Assembly (NCBI RefSeq): GCF_016908655.1
Contig: NZ_JAFBEI010000001.1
Location: 1 to 64,000 of the forward strand
Origin: Streptococcus saliviloxodontae
GTDB taxonomy: Bacteria; Bacillota; Bacilli; Lactobacillales; Streptococcaceae
Length of the DNA stretch: 64,000 nucleotides
Reading direction: 5' to 3'
A program made the position numbers and the translations under genes. The notes beneath the pieces are model-generated. The model was given only the letters and a program-made list of their open reading frames with translations. It was not told where the DNA came from and searched no databases. Position 1 is the stretch's first letter, and the number at the start of each line of letters is the position of its first letter. This document shows, piece after piece, positions 8,205-16,839 of the stretch.

Positions 8205-8228
8205 GTTCCACTTTATGAAACTTGGAAC
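8205..8228. promoter_or_regulatory. Dyad GTTCCA-n12-TGGAAC
   Basis: Perfect 6-bp arms (8205-8210 and 8223-8228) enclose CACTTTATGAAAC (partly within the arms), the reverse complement of the 13-mer in the promoter of the second orphan kinase. It lies upstream of the small-peptide genes on the minus strand. A binding site for a local regulator is possible but not shown. Confidence 0.3.
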
Positions 8229-8804
8229 TAAATATTATATTTTTCGTATATGACAACATATTAGATAACAGTTTTATGAAAAAAAATCAAGAAGCCTCAC
8301 CTAAATCGTTATAGGGGATTTGGGGATGTAGTATCTCCTTCTAATTCCAGATAAAATCTGTTCCGCCTTCAAAAAATGATTCCTTCATAAATCTAAAAAG
8401 CAATAAAATCAAGGAATAACCAACTTTTTCATTTTAGCTAATATCACCTGTTATCAAAGTCATAACTGATATTATCTAAACTTTGCTACTCTTTCTTCAA
8501 TCATACTATAATCATCTAGCAAAGATGTAATACACAAGCATACCAAATCCTCTGAAGGAATTACAGTCCTAAAGGGGCTTTTTGATTTTTACTTGGTGTT
8601 TGGGCTAGTCTGGGCGTTTATTCTTGCTAACTAACCACTTGCAAATGTAGTAAAAAAATTGTTCACAAAAGATATTAAACCTCGCTTTGAACGTTACCTT
8701 ATTTTTTAGTCTAGTTTCTAGTTCTTTACTACACCTATAATTAATAATTTACTATGAGATTTATCAGGGTAAACCTAACTTACCTCAGCTTATGATACTT
8801 ACTG

Positions 8805-8829
8805 CCTCTTTGTAAGAAAGAGGTCTTTT
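8805..8829 (+). terminator. Intrinsic terminator without an assigned gene
   Basis: CCTCTTT (8805-8811) pairs with AAAGAGG (8817-8823), followed by TCTTTTA. It would end a plus-strand transcript arising in the preceding gap. Confidence 0.55.
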
Positions 8830-8926
8830 ATTGTATATTTGTATATAAAAGTGGGAATTATCTATTTTATTTCATTTACATATAGGAAAATAACGATAAA
8901 CTATCAAAAAAATGTTTTAAATATGT

Positions 8927-8932
8927 TAAAAT
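8927..8932 (+). promoter_or_regulatory. Candidate extended -10 for the kinase/fasA operon
   Basis: TAAAAT preceded by TGT; no good -35 is visible. It lies about 40 nt before the TTG start of the kinase. Confidence 0.4.
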
Positions 8933-8972
8933 AATAATACAAATCAAAGTTTTTAGTCTAAAGGAGGAGAAG

Positions 8973-10316
8973 TTGGGAGAAATAAGTGCAATCGTTTTAA
9001 CAGTTTTGGCGACGATTCTGATGACATGGTATACTTATGCGGATGCGAGTCAACAGAAATTGCCATTAGGGCAGGTAGCTATCATAGCCATCATTGAATT
9101 GATCGTTTCCTCTATTGTACCTAGAGGGCGTTTAGTAATTATTCCTTTCGTTTTGTTAATTTATGACTATTACCATTTTCCGACTCGTCATTTAAGGGAA
9201 CATTTTTTTATCTCTTTTTTACCTCCTGTTTTGGTTGATTTGATTTATCGTGTTTTTGCTTTTTTTATTTTACCAACCTTGATACCACTTCCAGTCGAAG
9301 TAGTTGATAATAACGACTGGTTGCAATTGTTAGCCTTGGTCCTTTATCTGCCAAGTTATTTACTATTGAAACGTTTATTTAGTCTCGATTATCACGCTAT
9401 TTTAGAGTTTGAAGGTGAGCAAACAGAGAGATTATTGAAGTTAATTGATGGTATTTTTGTTGTTTATGGCGCTGTTGCTTATTTTCTATTTATTTGGAGA
9501 GCTTATAGTAATACCTTGTTGACAGTCAATGTTGACTATATTTTCAAAATAGTGACGGCAATGTCTTTTGTTGTTTTACTTTATATCCTGTCATACCTTA
9601 ATCGTTATTCAAAGCAGCTAATAAAATCTAGAATTAAAGAGGAGCAGGTAAGACATTTACAGAATTTAGAAACACATAGTAAGCAAATTGAGAACCTTTA
9701 TCAAAACATCCGTTCATTTAAACATGATTATGAAAATATTTTGATCAGCCTAAGAGGAAGTATTGATAGCGGGGATATTGGTTTAATTAAGCATGTTTAT
9801 GAAGATGTTTTAGAAAAGTCTATTCAAGAATTGAATCAAGACGATGCAACCATTGCAGAACTTGTAACGCTGAAATCCTCTGAGATTAAAAGTTTATTAT
9901 CTTCTAAAGTATTGGAAATGCAAGAGAAGAACATCGAAGTTTCGCTTCATTTTCCAGATACTATTGAAGAAATTTATTTAGAGCCATTGGATATGATTAT
10001 GGTTGTGACTGCTCTCTTGGACAATGCGATAGAAGCAGCTTTATTAGCAGAAAATCCAGCTATTTGGATATCTTATTATCAAAGAAAAACGAAGCAGTAT
10101 TTAACGATTGAGAACCAAATGAAAGAAAACTCTTTCAATAATAAGGGAATCTTTGATGAACACTTCTCAACTCGTTCGAGAGATAGAGGATATGGGCTTT
10201 ACACCGTAAAGAAGATTTTAGAAAATTATCCTAGTACCCATTTATTGACAGTGAGTCGCTGTCATCATTTCAAGCAAGTGTTGGAGATGAATAAGAGGTA
10301 TTACGGAAACACGTAA
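8973..10316 (+). CDS. fasC: HPK10-type sensor histidine kinase, FasC-like
   Basis: 447 residues with about six membrane helices, a coiled coil, then the phosphorylation motif FKHDYENIL with the acceptor at His251. The ATPase domain has N box LLDNAIEAA and G box DRGYGLYTV. It starts with TTG at 8973 behind a strong AAGGAGGAG (8961-8969). It is followed 11 nt later by its response regulator, so this is the working sensor of the locus. In S. pyogenes the gltX-fasBCA-fasX-rnpA order is the known context, and this gene takes the fasC place. The signal is probably a peptide, as for most HPK10 kinases. Confidence 0.8.
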   Translation: MGEISAIVLTVLATILMTWYTYADASQQKLPLGQVAIIAIIELIVSSIVPRGRLVIIPFVLLIYDYYHFPTRHLREHFFISFLPPVLVDLIYRVFAFFILPTLIPLPVEVVDNNDWLQLLALVLYLPSYLLLKRLFSLDYHAILEFEGEQTERLLKLIDGIFVVYGAVAYFLFIWRAYSNTLLTVNVDYIFKIVTAMSFVVLLYILSYLNRYSKQLIKSRIKEEQVRHLQNLETHSKQIENLYQNIRSFKHDYENILISLRGSIDSGDIGLIKHVYEDVLEKSIQELNQDDATIAELVTLKSSEIKSLLSSKVLEMQEKNIEVSLHFPDTIEEIYLEPLDMIMVVTALLDNAIEAALLAENPAIWISYYQRKTKQYLTIENQMKENSFNNKGIFDEHFSTRSRDRGYGLYTVKKILENYPSTHLLTVSRCHHFKQVLEMNKRYYGNT

Positions 10317-10327
10317 GGAGAGGGACA

Positions 10328-11065
10328 ATGAATATATTTATACTTGAGGATAATATCTATCAGCAAGAAAGAATTGTAACAACCGTTAAAGAGATTCTGG
10401 AAGAAGAGCAGGTAAACTATAGACGTCTCGAGGTTTACAGCAAACCTCAAAGTTTATTGGATGCTGTGACGGAGAGAGGGAATCATAATCTTTTTTTGCT
10501 AGATATTGATATTAAAGGAGAGGAAAAAAGAGGCTTAGAGGTAGCATCAGAGATTCGTCAGTCGGATCAAAGTGCTATTATTATTTTTGTGACAACACAC
10601 TCAGAGTTTGCTCCAATCAGTTTTAAATACAAGGCATCTGCTTTAGACTTTATCGATAAAGCCTTGGATCAGGAAGAGTTTAAAAAACAAATTAAGGATA
10701 ATATTCTTTATACTTTAGACTTGACCGATAGTCAGAGTGAAGAAGAGGTGTTTACGTATAGTTCGGCTAAGGCGCGTGTCCAATTACCATTTCGTGATAT
10801 TCTTTATTTTGAGACGGCGACAACGGCTCATAAGATTGCACTGAGAACAAAGACAGAACGTTTGGAGTTTTATGCTAAAATGTCAGAAATTGCAAATATG
10901 AGCTCTAAACTATTTCAGTGCCATCGCTCTTATTTGATTAATCTTGATAACGTTGTACGGGTAGATCGTTCACAATTGATGGTTTACTTCGAAAACGGAG
11001 AATCTTGTATTGTCTCGCGTCTCAAGATGAAATCTTTATTGAATCAGTTAGAAAATAACATTTGA
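10328..11065 (+). CDS. fasA: LytTR-family response regulator FasA
   Basis: 245 residues: an N-terminal receiver domain with acidic pocket residues ED at 7-8 and the phospho-acceptor Asp59 in FLLDIDI, then a C-terminal LytTR DNA-binding domain (AKARVQLPFRDILYFETATT onward, ending SRLKMKSLLNQLE). The gene is 11 nt behind its kinase with GGAGAGGG as ribosome binding site, so the two form an operon. The FasX-type RNA lies directly downstream. LytTR regulators bind pairs of short direct repeats about two helical turns apart, and such repeats start at the stop codon of this gene. Confidence 0.85.
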   Translation: MNIFILEDNIYQQERIVTTVKEILEEEQVNYRRLEVYSKPQSLLDAVTERGNHNLFLLDIDIKGEEKRGLEVASEIRQSDQSAIIIFVTTHSEFAPISFKYKASALDFIDKALDQEEFKKQIKDNILYTLDLTDSQSEEEVFTYSSAKARVQLPFRDILYFETATTAHKIALRTKTERLEFYAKMSEIANMSSKLFQCHRSYLINLDNVVRVDRSQLMVYFENGESCIVSRLKMKSLLNQLENNI

Positions 11066-11125
11066 GGACAAAAAAACAACATCTCAGGATATAGTTGTTA
11101 ACATTTTGAGAAATAAGTCTATAAT
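11057..11125 (+). promoter_or_regulatory. fasX promoter with three direct repeats (candidate FasA sites)
   Basis: Three related 11-mers, AACATTTGAGG (11057), AACATCTCAGG (11078) and AACATTTTGAG (11100), start 21 and 22 nt apart, two helical turns each. The last covers the -35 region of a TATAAT -10 at 11120-11125. This spacing matches ComE/BlpR-class LytTR operators. The first repeat overlaps the fasA stop codon. Confidence 0.65.
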
Positions 11126-11131
11126 AGATTT

Positions 11132-11353
11132 TGTAGATATGAGAATTTCTCTCCATTGTTAACTGCTTACTGACTACCATCTCTCTCTCTTCCGAAGTAG
11201 TTAGAAGAAGAGCGGTTAATATTAAATAATAAAGATATCAAACGACGCATTTTGAATCTCTCATATCTCTTACTACTTATTCTTTTATCTCCTCTCTCCA
11301 AATCCAGAGATAAAAGCCTGAAGGACTGAAACAATTGTTTCAGTCCTTTTTTT
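11132..11353 (+). ncRNA. fasX: FasX-like regulatory small RNA
   Basis: A non-coding transcript of about 220 nt is predicted from the promoter above to a strong terminator (12-bp arms at 11321-11332 and 11337-11348, then T7). Internal pairing supports a structured RNA. GATATGAGA at 11136-11144 pairs with TCTCATATC at 11259-11267, and CTTTTATCTC at 11282-11291 pairs with GAGATAAAAG at 11307-11316. FasX in S. pyogenes is the sRNA next to fasA that regulates mRNAs for virulence and adhesion factors; its targets here are unknown. The call rests on position, promoter and structure, not on a sequence match. Confidence 0.7.
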
Positions 11354-11393
11354 GTATTTTTTATGTAATTATTCTGATCAATACGTCTATATA

Positions 11394-11474
11394 TTGAATA
11401 AAATTCAAAAAAATATAAAAATAACAAAAAAATATCCAAAAAGGGTTGACATATGAATAATTATTCAATATAAT
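11394..11474 (+). promoter_or_regulatory. argG promoter with ArgR-type boxes
   Basis: TTGACA (11446-11451) and TATAAT (11469-11474) are 17 nt apart, a full consensus promoter. The spacer holds the palindrome TGAATAATTATTCA, which fits the ARG-box pattern. A second palindrome, TTGAATAAAATTCAA, lies at 11394-11408. Two ArgR boxes suggest repression by arginine. Confidence 0.7.
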
Positions 11475-11535
11475 AAGTCTTGTAAGGTTGATTAATACAA
11501 ATCAACACAAAAATATAAGAAAAGAGAAAATAAAT

Positions 11536-12726
11536 ATGTCAAAAGAAAAAGTAATTTTAGCTTACTCAGGTGGTTTGGATACGTCTGTTGCCATTACATG
11601 GCTTAAAAAAGATTATGATGTTGTTGCAGTTTGTATGGACGTCGGTGAAGGAAAAGATCTTGACTTCATTCATGACAAAGCTTTGACAGTTGGTGCGATT
11701 GAGTCATACGTTCTTGATGTTAAGGACGAGTTTGCAGAAGAGTACGTTCTTCCAGCCCTTCAAGCTCATGCCTACTACGAGCAAAAATACCCATTGGTAT
11801 CTGCCCTTAGCCGTCCTATCATTTCTAAAAAATTGGTTGAAATTGCCCACAAAACAGGTGCAACAACAATTGCTCACGGTTGTACTGGTAAAGGAAATGA
11901 CCAAGTTCGTTTTGAAGTGGCTATCGCAGCCCTTGATCCTAGCCTCAAAGTGGTAGCTCCAGTTCGTGAGTGGAAATGGTCTCGTGAAGAAGAAATTGAA
12001 TACGCTAAAGCAAATGGTGTTCCAGTTCCAGCTGATCTTGACAATCCTTACTCAGTTGACCAAAACCTTTGGGGACGTGCCAATGAGTGTGGTGTTCTTG
12101 AAAATCCTTGGAACCAAGCGCCAGAAGAAGCATTTGGTATCACAACATCACCAGAAGAAGCACCAGACCAACCTGAATTTGTTGATATTGAGTTTAAAGC
12201 AGGAAAACCTGTATCAATCAATGGTGAGGAGCTAAAACTGGCTGACCTTATCCAAAAATTAAATGTCATTGCTGGTAAGCATGGTGTGGGACGTATCGAT
12301 CACGTTGAAAACAGACTTGTGGGTATTAAATCACGTGAAATTTACGAGTGTCCAGGTGCTATTACGCTCTTGACCGCTCACAAAGAAATCGAAGATTTGA
12401 CATTGGTGCGTGAAGTGTCTCACTTCAAACCAATTCTCGAAAATGAATTGTCAAACTTGATTTACAATGCCCTATGGTTCAGCCCAGCGACAGAGGCAAT
12501 CATCGCTTACATCAAAGAAACACAAAAAGTTGTTAATGGTACTGCCAAAGTAAAACTTTACAAAGGTCATGCCCAAGTAGTTGCTCGTAAATCACCAAAC
12601 TCACTATACGATGAGAACTTGGCGACATACACATCAGCTGATAGCTTTGACCAAGATGCAGCAGTCGGCTTTATCAAACTTTGGGGACTTCCAACGCAGG
12701 TTAATTCACAAGTTAACCATAAATAA
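11536..12726 (+). CDS. argG: Argininosuccinate synthase
   Basis: Joins citrulline and aspartate with ATP to form argininosuccinate, the penultimate step of arginine synthesis. 396 residues; the N-terminal ATP-binding motif is [10 protein letters not shown]. The ATG at 11536 is the family start, and an upstream in-frame ATG at 11488 would add 16 residues without homology. The ribosome binding site is weak (AAGAGAAAA). argH follows after a 350-nt gap rather than immediately. ArgR-like boxes cover its promoter. Confidence 0.95.
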   Translation: MSKEKVILAYSGGLDTSVAITWLKKDYDVVAVCMDVGEGKDLDFIHDKALTVGAIESYVLDVKDEFAEEYVLPALQAHAYYEQKYPLVSALSRPIISKKLVEIAHKTGATTIAHGCTGKGNDQVRFEVAIAALDPSLKVVAPVREWKWSREEEIEYAKANGVPVPADLDNPYSVDQNLWGRANECGVLENPWNQAPEEAFGITTSPEEAPDQPEFVDIEFKAGKPVSINGEELKLADLIQKLNVIAGKHGVGRIDHVENRLVGIKSREIYECPGAITLLTAHKEIEDLTLVREVSHFKPILENELSNLIYNALWFSPATEAIIAYIKETQKVVNGTAKVKLYKGHAQVVARKSPNSLYDENLATYTSADSFDQDAAVGFIKLWGLPTQVNSQVNHK

Positions 12727-12829
12727 TACGCTTCGAAAATCAAAATGATCCGTTGTCAACTTGCCTTGATGAACTCAAGTTCTATCGTCGACTTCCTTTC
12801 CTAGGCTACTTTTGATTTTCATTGAGTAT
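12726..12829. repeat. Small interspersed (MITE-like) repeat after argG
   Basis: The 104-nt segment begins ATACGCTTCGAAAATCAAAA, and its other end reads TTTTGATTTTCATTGAGTAT. The ends form imperfect terminal inverted repeats (16 of 20 positions). I recognise these ends from a common non-coding intergenic element in streptococci. The inner sequence has no coding capacity. Its left end overlaps the argG stop codon. Confidence 0.6.
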
Positions 12830-12836
12830 CAGACTA

Positions 12837-13056
12837 ACAGAGAAAAGAGTGCCGAGCAGTTTGCTTGTCAGATAAAAGTAGACAGAGAGCTACATCTGAT
12901 ACTCTTTTCTTATAACTTATATCCATTCGTAAAGGTGTTCAGAGAGGCACCTCGAGCTTAAATAATAAGGTTCAGCGAGGCCTATTTAAGAAAAACAAGC
13001 CCAGTGAGGCAAACAACAAGTCTGAGGTAGCTCCTTGGGCTTGTCTTTATTAAAAG
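12837..13056 (+). promoter_or_regulatory. Repeat-rich structured leader before argH
   Basis: This stretch holds several hairpins. One pairs AGAAAAGAGT near 12842 with ACTCTTTTCT near 12900, another is AGGTG/CACCT near 12933-12951, and a final terminator-like stem pairs ACAAGCCCA near 12997 with TGGGCTTGT near 13037. The motif CAGnGAGGC recurs at 12940, 12973 and 13002, with a degenerate fourth copy near 13018. No known riboswitch matches. I could not fix a promoter, so transcript boundaries are uncertain. Confidence 0.4.
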
Positions 13057-13075
13057 TAAGAAAAGAGAACGTGTT

Positions 13076-14458
13076 ATGGCTAAAGAAAATCATAAATTAT
13101 GGGGCGGTCGTTTTGAAGCTGGTCTGGAAAAGTGGGTAGAGGAGTTTGGTGCTTCTATCTCATTTGACCAGAAAATGGCGGAATTTGACCTCAAGGGATC
13201 TATTGCTCATGTGACCATGCTTGGAGCAACAGGTATCATCTCTCAAGATGAAGCAGACCAAATCAAATCTGGACTTGAGGAGCTTTTGGAAGAATACCAC
13301 GCTGGTCAAATCGTATTTGATGTTTCAAATGAAGATATCCATATGAATATGGAAAGTTTGTTAACTGAGAAAATTGGAGCAGTAGCTGGTAAACTACATA
13401 CCGCTCGTTCACGTAATGATCAGGTAGCGACAGATATGCACCTTTACCTTAAGGCTAAGTTGGAGGAAGTGATTGCTAAATTGGCCAATCTTCGTTCAAC
13501 CTTGGTGACCTTGGCTGACAAGCATACTTATACCATCATGCCTGGTTATACACACCTGCAACATGCGCAGCCGATTTCTTTTGGACATCATCTCATGGCT
13601 TATTACAATATGTTTACACGTGATAGTGAGCGTTTTGAATTTAATATCAAACATGCAGATATGTCTCCACTTGGAGCAGCGGCGCTAGCTGGAACGACTT
13701 TCCCGATTGATCGTCAGTTGACGTCTGACTTGATGGGATTTGCTAAGCCTTACAGTAATTCTCTTGATGCCGTATCTGATCGTGACTTCATTTTGGAATT
13801 TTTGAGCAATAGTGCGATGCTGATGATGCACATGAGTCGTATTTGTGAAGAAATCATCAACTGGTGCTCAAATGAGTTTAAATTTGTGACACTTTCAGAC
13901 ACTTTCTCTACTGGTTCTTCTATCATGCCACAGAAGAAAAACCCAGACATGGCAGAGCTTATTCGTGGTAAGTCAGGGCGTGTCTATGGTAATCTCTTTG
14001 GCTTGTTAACAGTGATGAAATCTCTTCCTTTGGCTTATAATAAGGACCTTCAAGAGGATAAAGAAGGTATGTTTGATACAGCTGAGACCATTACGGTAGC
14101 TATTGATATTTTAGCAGGTATGCTTAATACCATGACCGTTAATGACCAGCACATGGCAGAGTCAACCGAAAAAGACTTCTCAAATGCAACAGAGTTGGCA
14201 GATTACTTGGCAGCTAAAGGTTTGCCTTTCCGTCAAGCTCACGAGATTGTTGGGAAATTGGTGCTTGACTGTACGAAAAAAGGCATCTACCTTCAAGATG
14301 TGCCGCTTTCAGACTATCAAGCTATTTCCGATTTGATTGAAGAGGATATTTATGTCACTCTCCAATCTAAGACAGCTGTTGAACGTAGAAATTCGCTTGG
14401 CGGAACAGGATTCGACCAGGTCAAATGGCAGATTGAAGAAGCCAAAAAAGAACTATAA
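13076..14458 (+). CDS. argH: Argininosuccinate lyase
   Basis: Cleaves argininosuccinate into arginine and fumarate, the last step of the pathway. 460 residues, with the fumarase/aspartase superfamily signature [12 protein letters not shown] in the C-terminal half and the catalytic-region motif [14 protein letters not shown]. The start codon is clear from the family ([14 protein letters not shown]), but its ribosome binding site is poor. Together with argG it interrupts the fasX-rnpA neighbourhood known from S. pyogenes. Confidence 0.95.
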   Translation: MAKENHKLWGGRFEAGLEKWVEEFGASISFDQKMAEFDLKGSIAHVTMLGATGIISQDEADQIKSGLEELLEEYHAGQIVFDVSNEDIHMNMESLLTEKIGAVAGKLHTARSRNDQVATDMHLYLKAKLEEVIAKLANLRSTLVTLADKHTYTIMPGYTHLQHAQPISFGHHLMAYYNMFTRDSERFEFNIKHADMSPLGAAALAGTTFPIDRQLTSDLMGFAKPYSNSLDAVSDRDFILEFLSNSAMLMMHMSRICEEIINWCSNEFKFVTLSDTFSTGSSIMPQKKNPDMAELIRGKSGRVYGNLFGLLTVMKSLPLAYNKDLQEDKEGMFDTAETITVAIDILAGMLNTMTVNDQHMAESTEKDFSNATELADYLAAKGLPFRQAHEIVGKLVLDCTKKGIYLQDVPLSDYQAISDLIEEDIYVTLQSKTAVERRNSLGGTGFDQVKWQIEEAKKEL

Positions 14459-14468
14459 GATTAAAGAA

Positions 14469-14519
14469 GTCTCATCCTGATAAGTAGGGTTGAGGCTTTT
14501 TTTAATTTTATGGTATAAT
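14469..14519 (+). promoter_or_regulatory. argH terminator overlapping the rnpA promoter
   Basis: The hairpin CTCATCC/GGGTTGAG followed by T7 ends argH. The same bases supply TTGAGG (14490-14495) as -35 for an extended -10, TGGTATAAT (14511-14519), of rnpA. Confidence 0.6.
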
Positions 14520-14549
14520 AGGAACAATATAGATAGTTGGAGTCGTATT

Positions 14550-14909
14550 TTGAAGAAAACATACCGCGTCAAGCGAGACAAGGACTTTCAAGCGATTTTT
14601 AATTCAGGAAGAAGTAGCGCTAATCGTCGCTTTGTCGTATATAGTTTAAAATCAGGTCAGCCTCATTACCGCTTAGGCTTATCCGTAAGTAAAAAGTTGG
14701 GTAACGCTGTCATGCGTAATAAAATCAAGCGTCGTTTAAGACACCTCATCAAAGGGATGGAGGGTCAGCTTGTGACAGAGGATTTTGTCATTATTGCTCG
14801 AAAAGGTGTTGAAAAACTTACCTATCAGGAGATGGAGTCTAATCTCCTCCATGTGTTAAAACTCGCAAAAGTGTATCAGGAAGGTTCAGAAAGTGAAAAA
14901 GAAAATTAA
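14550..14909 (+). CDS. rnpA: Ribonuclease P protein component
   Basis: Basic 119-residue protein that binds the RNase P RNA and helps cut tRNA 5' leaders. The RNR signature is [12 protein letters not shown]. Translation begins at TTG 14550 ([13 protein letters not shown] follows), with GGAG at 14539-14542; the open frame continues upstream but without a binding site. It overlaps yidC by 17 nt, so the two are co-transcribed, as usual in Firmicutes. Confidence 0.93.
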   Translation: MKKTYRVKRDKDFQAIFNSGRSSANRRFVVYSLKSGQPHYRLGLSVSKKLGNAVMRNKIKRRLRHLIKGMEGQLVTEDFVIIARKGVEKLTYQEMESNLLHVLKLAKVYQEGSESEKEN

Positions 14910-15705
14910 GTTATCAGCTGTAGCAGCGGCATCCTTGCTGCTTTTGACAGCCTGTGGAACAAGTCAAGTGACAGAACAGTCAACAGGAGCTTGGGAGCAG
15001 ATTTTGCTTCTCTTTGCGAATGCGATTAAGTTTTTGAGTGTTGGAGGCTCAACGGCAGTTGGAATTATTCTCTTTACACTGATTATTCGTGTTATCATGA
15101 CACCTCTTTATAATATGCAGTTGAAATCAAGTCGTGAGTTACAAGACTTACAGCCTGAACTGCGAGCACTTCAACTTAAGTATCCTGGAAAGGATACGGA
15201 AAGCCGTTTGAAGTTGACAGAAGAAAGTCAAGCGCTTTATAAGGAGCATGGCGTTAATCCATACGCATCCTTTATTCCTTTGCTTATCCAGTTGCCAATC
15301 ATGATGGCACTCTATCAAGCCTTGGTACGAGTACCTTTCCTTCAAACAGGTTCTTTTCTCTGGGTGACTCTGGCAGATAAAGATCCTTATTACATTTTGC
15401 CGATTTTAGCAGCTGTTTTCACCTTCTTATCGACTTGGTTGACAAATAAGGCAGCACGTGAGAAAAACGCTATGATGACTGCTATGACAGTGATTACGCC
15501 ACTGATGATTCTACTGATTGGTTCGACAATCGCTAGTGGTGTTGCCATCTATTGGACGGTATCAAATGCTTATCAAGTAGCGCAAATCATGGTCTTTAAT
15601 AACCCATTTAAGATTATCGCAGAGCGTCAAGCTCTTGAAAATGAAGAAAAAGAGCGTCAAGCTAAAATCAGACGTGCAAAGAAAAAAGCACAGAAGAAAA
15701 AATAA
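14893..15705 (+). CDS. yidC: Membrane protein insertase YidC1 (lipoprotein)
   Basis: YidC/Oxa1-family insertase in the cytoplasmic membrane. The lipoprotein signal peptide ends in LTACG, followed by five membrane segments. The conserved arginine of the hydrophilic groove is in [11 protein letters not shown]. The C-terminus is a lysine/arginine-rich tail typical of ribosome-binding Oxa1 types. GTG start at 14893 with AGGAAGG upstream. Its place between rnpA and jag identifies it as YidC1 rather than the second streptococcal paralogue. Confidence 0.93.
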   Translation: MKKKIKLSAVAAASLLLLTACGTSQVTEQSTGAWEQILLLFANAIKFLSVGGSTAVGIILFTLIIRVIMTPLYNMQLKSSRELQDLQPELRALQLKYPGKDTESRLKLTEESQALYKEHGVNPYASFIPLLIQLPIMMALYQALVRVPFLQTGSFLWVTLADKDPYYILPILAAVFTFLSTWLTNKAAREKNAMMTAMTVITPLMILLIGSTIASGVAIYWTVSNAYQVAQIMVFNNPFKIIAERQALENEEKERQAKIRRAKKKAQKKK

Positions 15706-15717
15706 GGAGATAGTGCT

Positions 15718-16590
15718 ATGGTAGTGTTTACAGGAAGAACCGTAGAAGAAGCTATTGAAACAGGTCTAACTGAACTCGGGTTATCACGATTGAAAGCTCA
15801 TATCAAAGTGATTTCTCGTGAGAAAAAAGGATTTTTGGGATTTGGAAAAAAGCCAGCTCAAGTTGATATCGAAGGTCTGGTTGAAGAGTCCTTTGAGCAG
15901 GAAACAATCTCTCTTGTAGAGGAGTTGCCAGAGCAAAAAGTTACAGCTGTTGAAACTCCAGTTTCTGAAGTAGAAGAAGTTGAGCCTGAGATAAGAGAGT
16001 CAATGCTTTCTAGTGACGATCTTGTTGCTGAAATCGAAGATTTTAAGCAAGAACCAGTGGCTGAGGGTGATGACTTTGACACATTTGTTGCAACCAACTT
16101 TTCGCAACCACAAGTAGTTTCTCAAGCTTCTAAAGGGATTGAGGAAGCCAGTCAAGAAGTTACGGCCTATGTTGAAAAAATCATCTATGAAATGGATGTG
16201 GAGGCTACAATCGAGACGGAGCACACCAATCGTCAGATTAGCCTTCAAATTGAGACACCTGATGCGGGTCGTGTGATCGGTTACCATGGTAAGGTGCTCA
16301 AATCTCTACAACTCTTAGCTCAAAACTTTTTACATGATCGCTATTCACGTCACTTTTCTGTGACAATTAATGTTCACGATTATGTAGAGCATCGCACAGA
16401 GACATTGATTGACTACACACAAAAGATTGCTGCGCGTGTGGGTGAAACGGGAAATGACTTTGTAATGGATTCTATGAGCAATAACGAACGTAAAATTGTT
16501 CATAAAACCATTTCTAAAATAGCGGGTGTTCGAAGCTATTCTGAAGGTAATGACCCTAACCGTTATGTAGTAGTTACTCTTGATAAATAA
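15718..16590 (+). CDS. khpB: RNA-binding protein KhpB (Jag/EloR)
   Basis: 290 residues: an N-terminal Jag domain (FTGRTVEEAIETGL, then KKGFLGFGKKPA), an acidic linker of about 110 residues, a KH domain around GRVIGYHGKVLKSLQ and a C-terminal R3H domain (SMSNNERKIVHKTI, then RYVVVTLDK). In pneumococci this protein partners KhpA and links RNA binding to cell elongation and division. The gene is 12 nt downstream of yidC with AAGGAG as ribosome binding site. Confidence 0.92.
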   Translation: MVVFTGRTVEEAIETGLTELGLSRLKAHIKVISREKKGFLGFGKKPAQVDIEGLVEESFEQETISLVEELPEQKVTAVETPVSEVEEVEPEIRESMLSSDDLVAEIEDFKQEPVAEGDDFDTFVATNFSQPQVVSQASKGIEEASQEVTAYVEKIIYEMDVEATIETEHTNRQISLQIETPDAGRVIGYHGKVLKSLQLLAQNFLHDRYSRHFSVTINVHDYVEHRTETLIDYTQKIAARVGETGNDFVMDSMSNNERKIVHKTISKIAGVRSYSEGNDPNRYVVVTLDK

Positions 16591-16599
16591 AATGATAGG

Positions 16600-16745
16600 A
16601 GACTGGGACAAGAGTCCTAAGTCTTTTTATTTTTCTAGTTAGATTTTGCAAGACGCAGTGGTTGAGTGGGCTCTACTTTGCGGAGGTGAGACGACAAAAT
16701 CGAATTACTTTGGAATTACGATTATTGTCTCACTCTCCTTTTTTT
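16600..16745 (+). repeat. Repeat-like intergenic element ending in a terminator
   Basis: The segment opens with GGAGACTGGGACAAGAGTCC, a motif I recognise from streptococcal intergenic repeats, and closes with GTCTCACTCTCC. A strong hairpin within it (GGAGGTGAGAC at 16682-16692 with GTCTCACTCTCC at 16727-16738, then T7) probably terminates the rnpA-yidC-khpB operon. Confidence 0.5.
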
Positions 16746-16839
16746 GACCACTTAGGTCATCATTTGTACCGCTTAGCGAAGGATAGCTCACAAATGACTA
16801 GTAGTTTGTTATAGTAGATATAAGAAACGGAGGATATAC

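Larger units (their letters stand above)
8025..8972. other. 948-nt gap without a supported gene
   Basis: AT-rich DNA with no credible gene on either strand. It contains a dyad at 8205-8228, a terminator at 8805-8829 and the promoter of the intact kinase near 8927. A 40-codon stretch ending at 8630 (GLFDFYLVFGLVWAFILAN at its end) has no start codon and may be the tail of a decayed gene. The plus-strand terminator without an upstream gene suggests a lost gene or an unannotated RNA. Confidence 0.5.

Noticed and set aside
8512-8630. 40-codon stretch ending GLFDFYLVFGLVWAFILAN
   Set aside because: No start codon and no ribosome binding site; at most the tail of a decayed gene.
11167-11439. 90-codon minus-strand frame over the fasX region
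   Set aside because: It crosses the FasX terminator and the first ArgR box, has low-complexity composition and no ribosome binding site.
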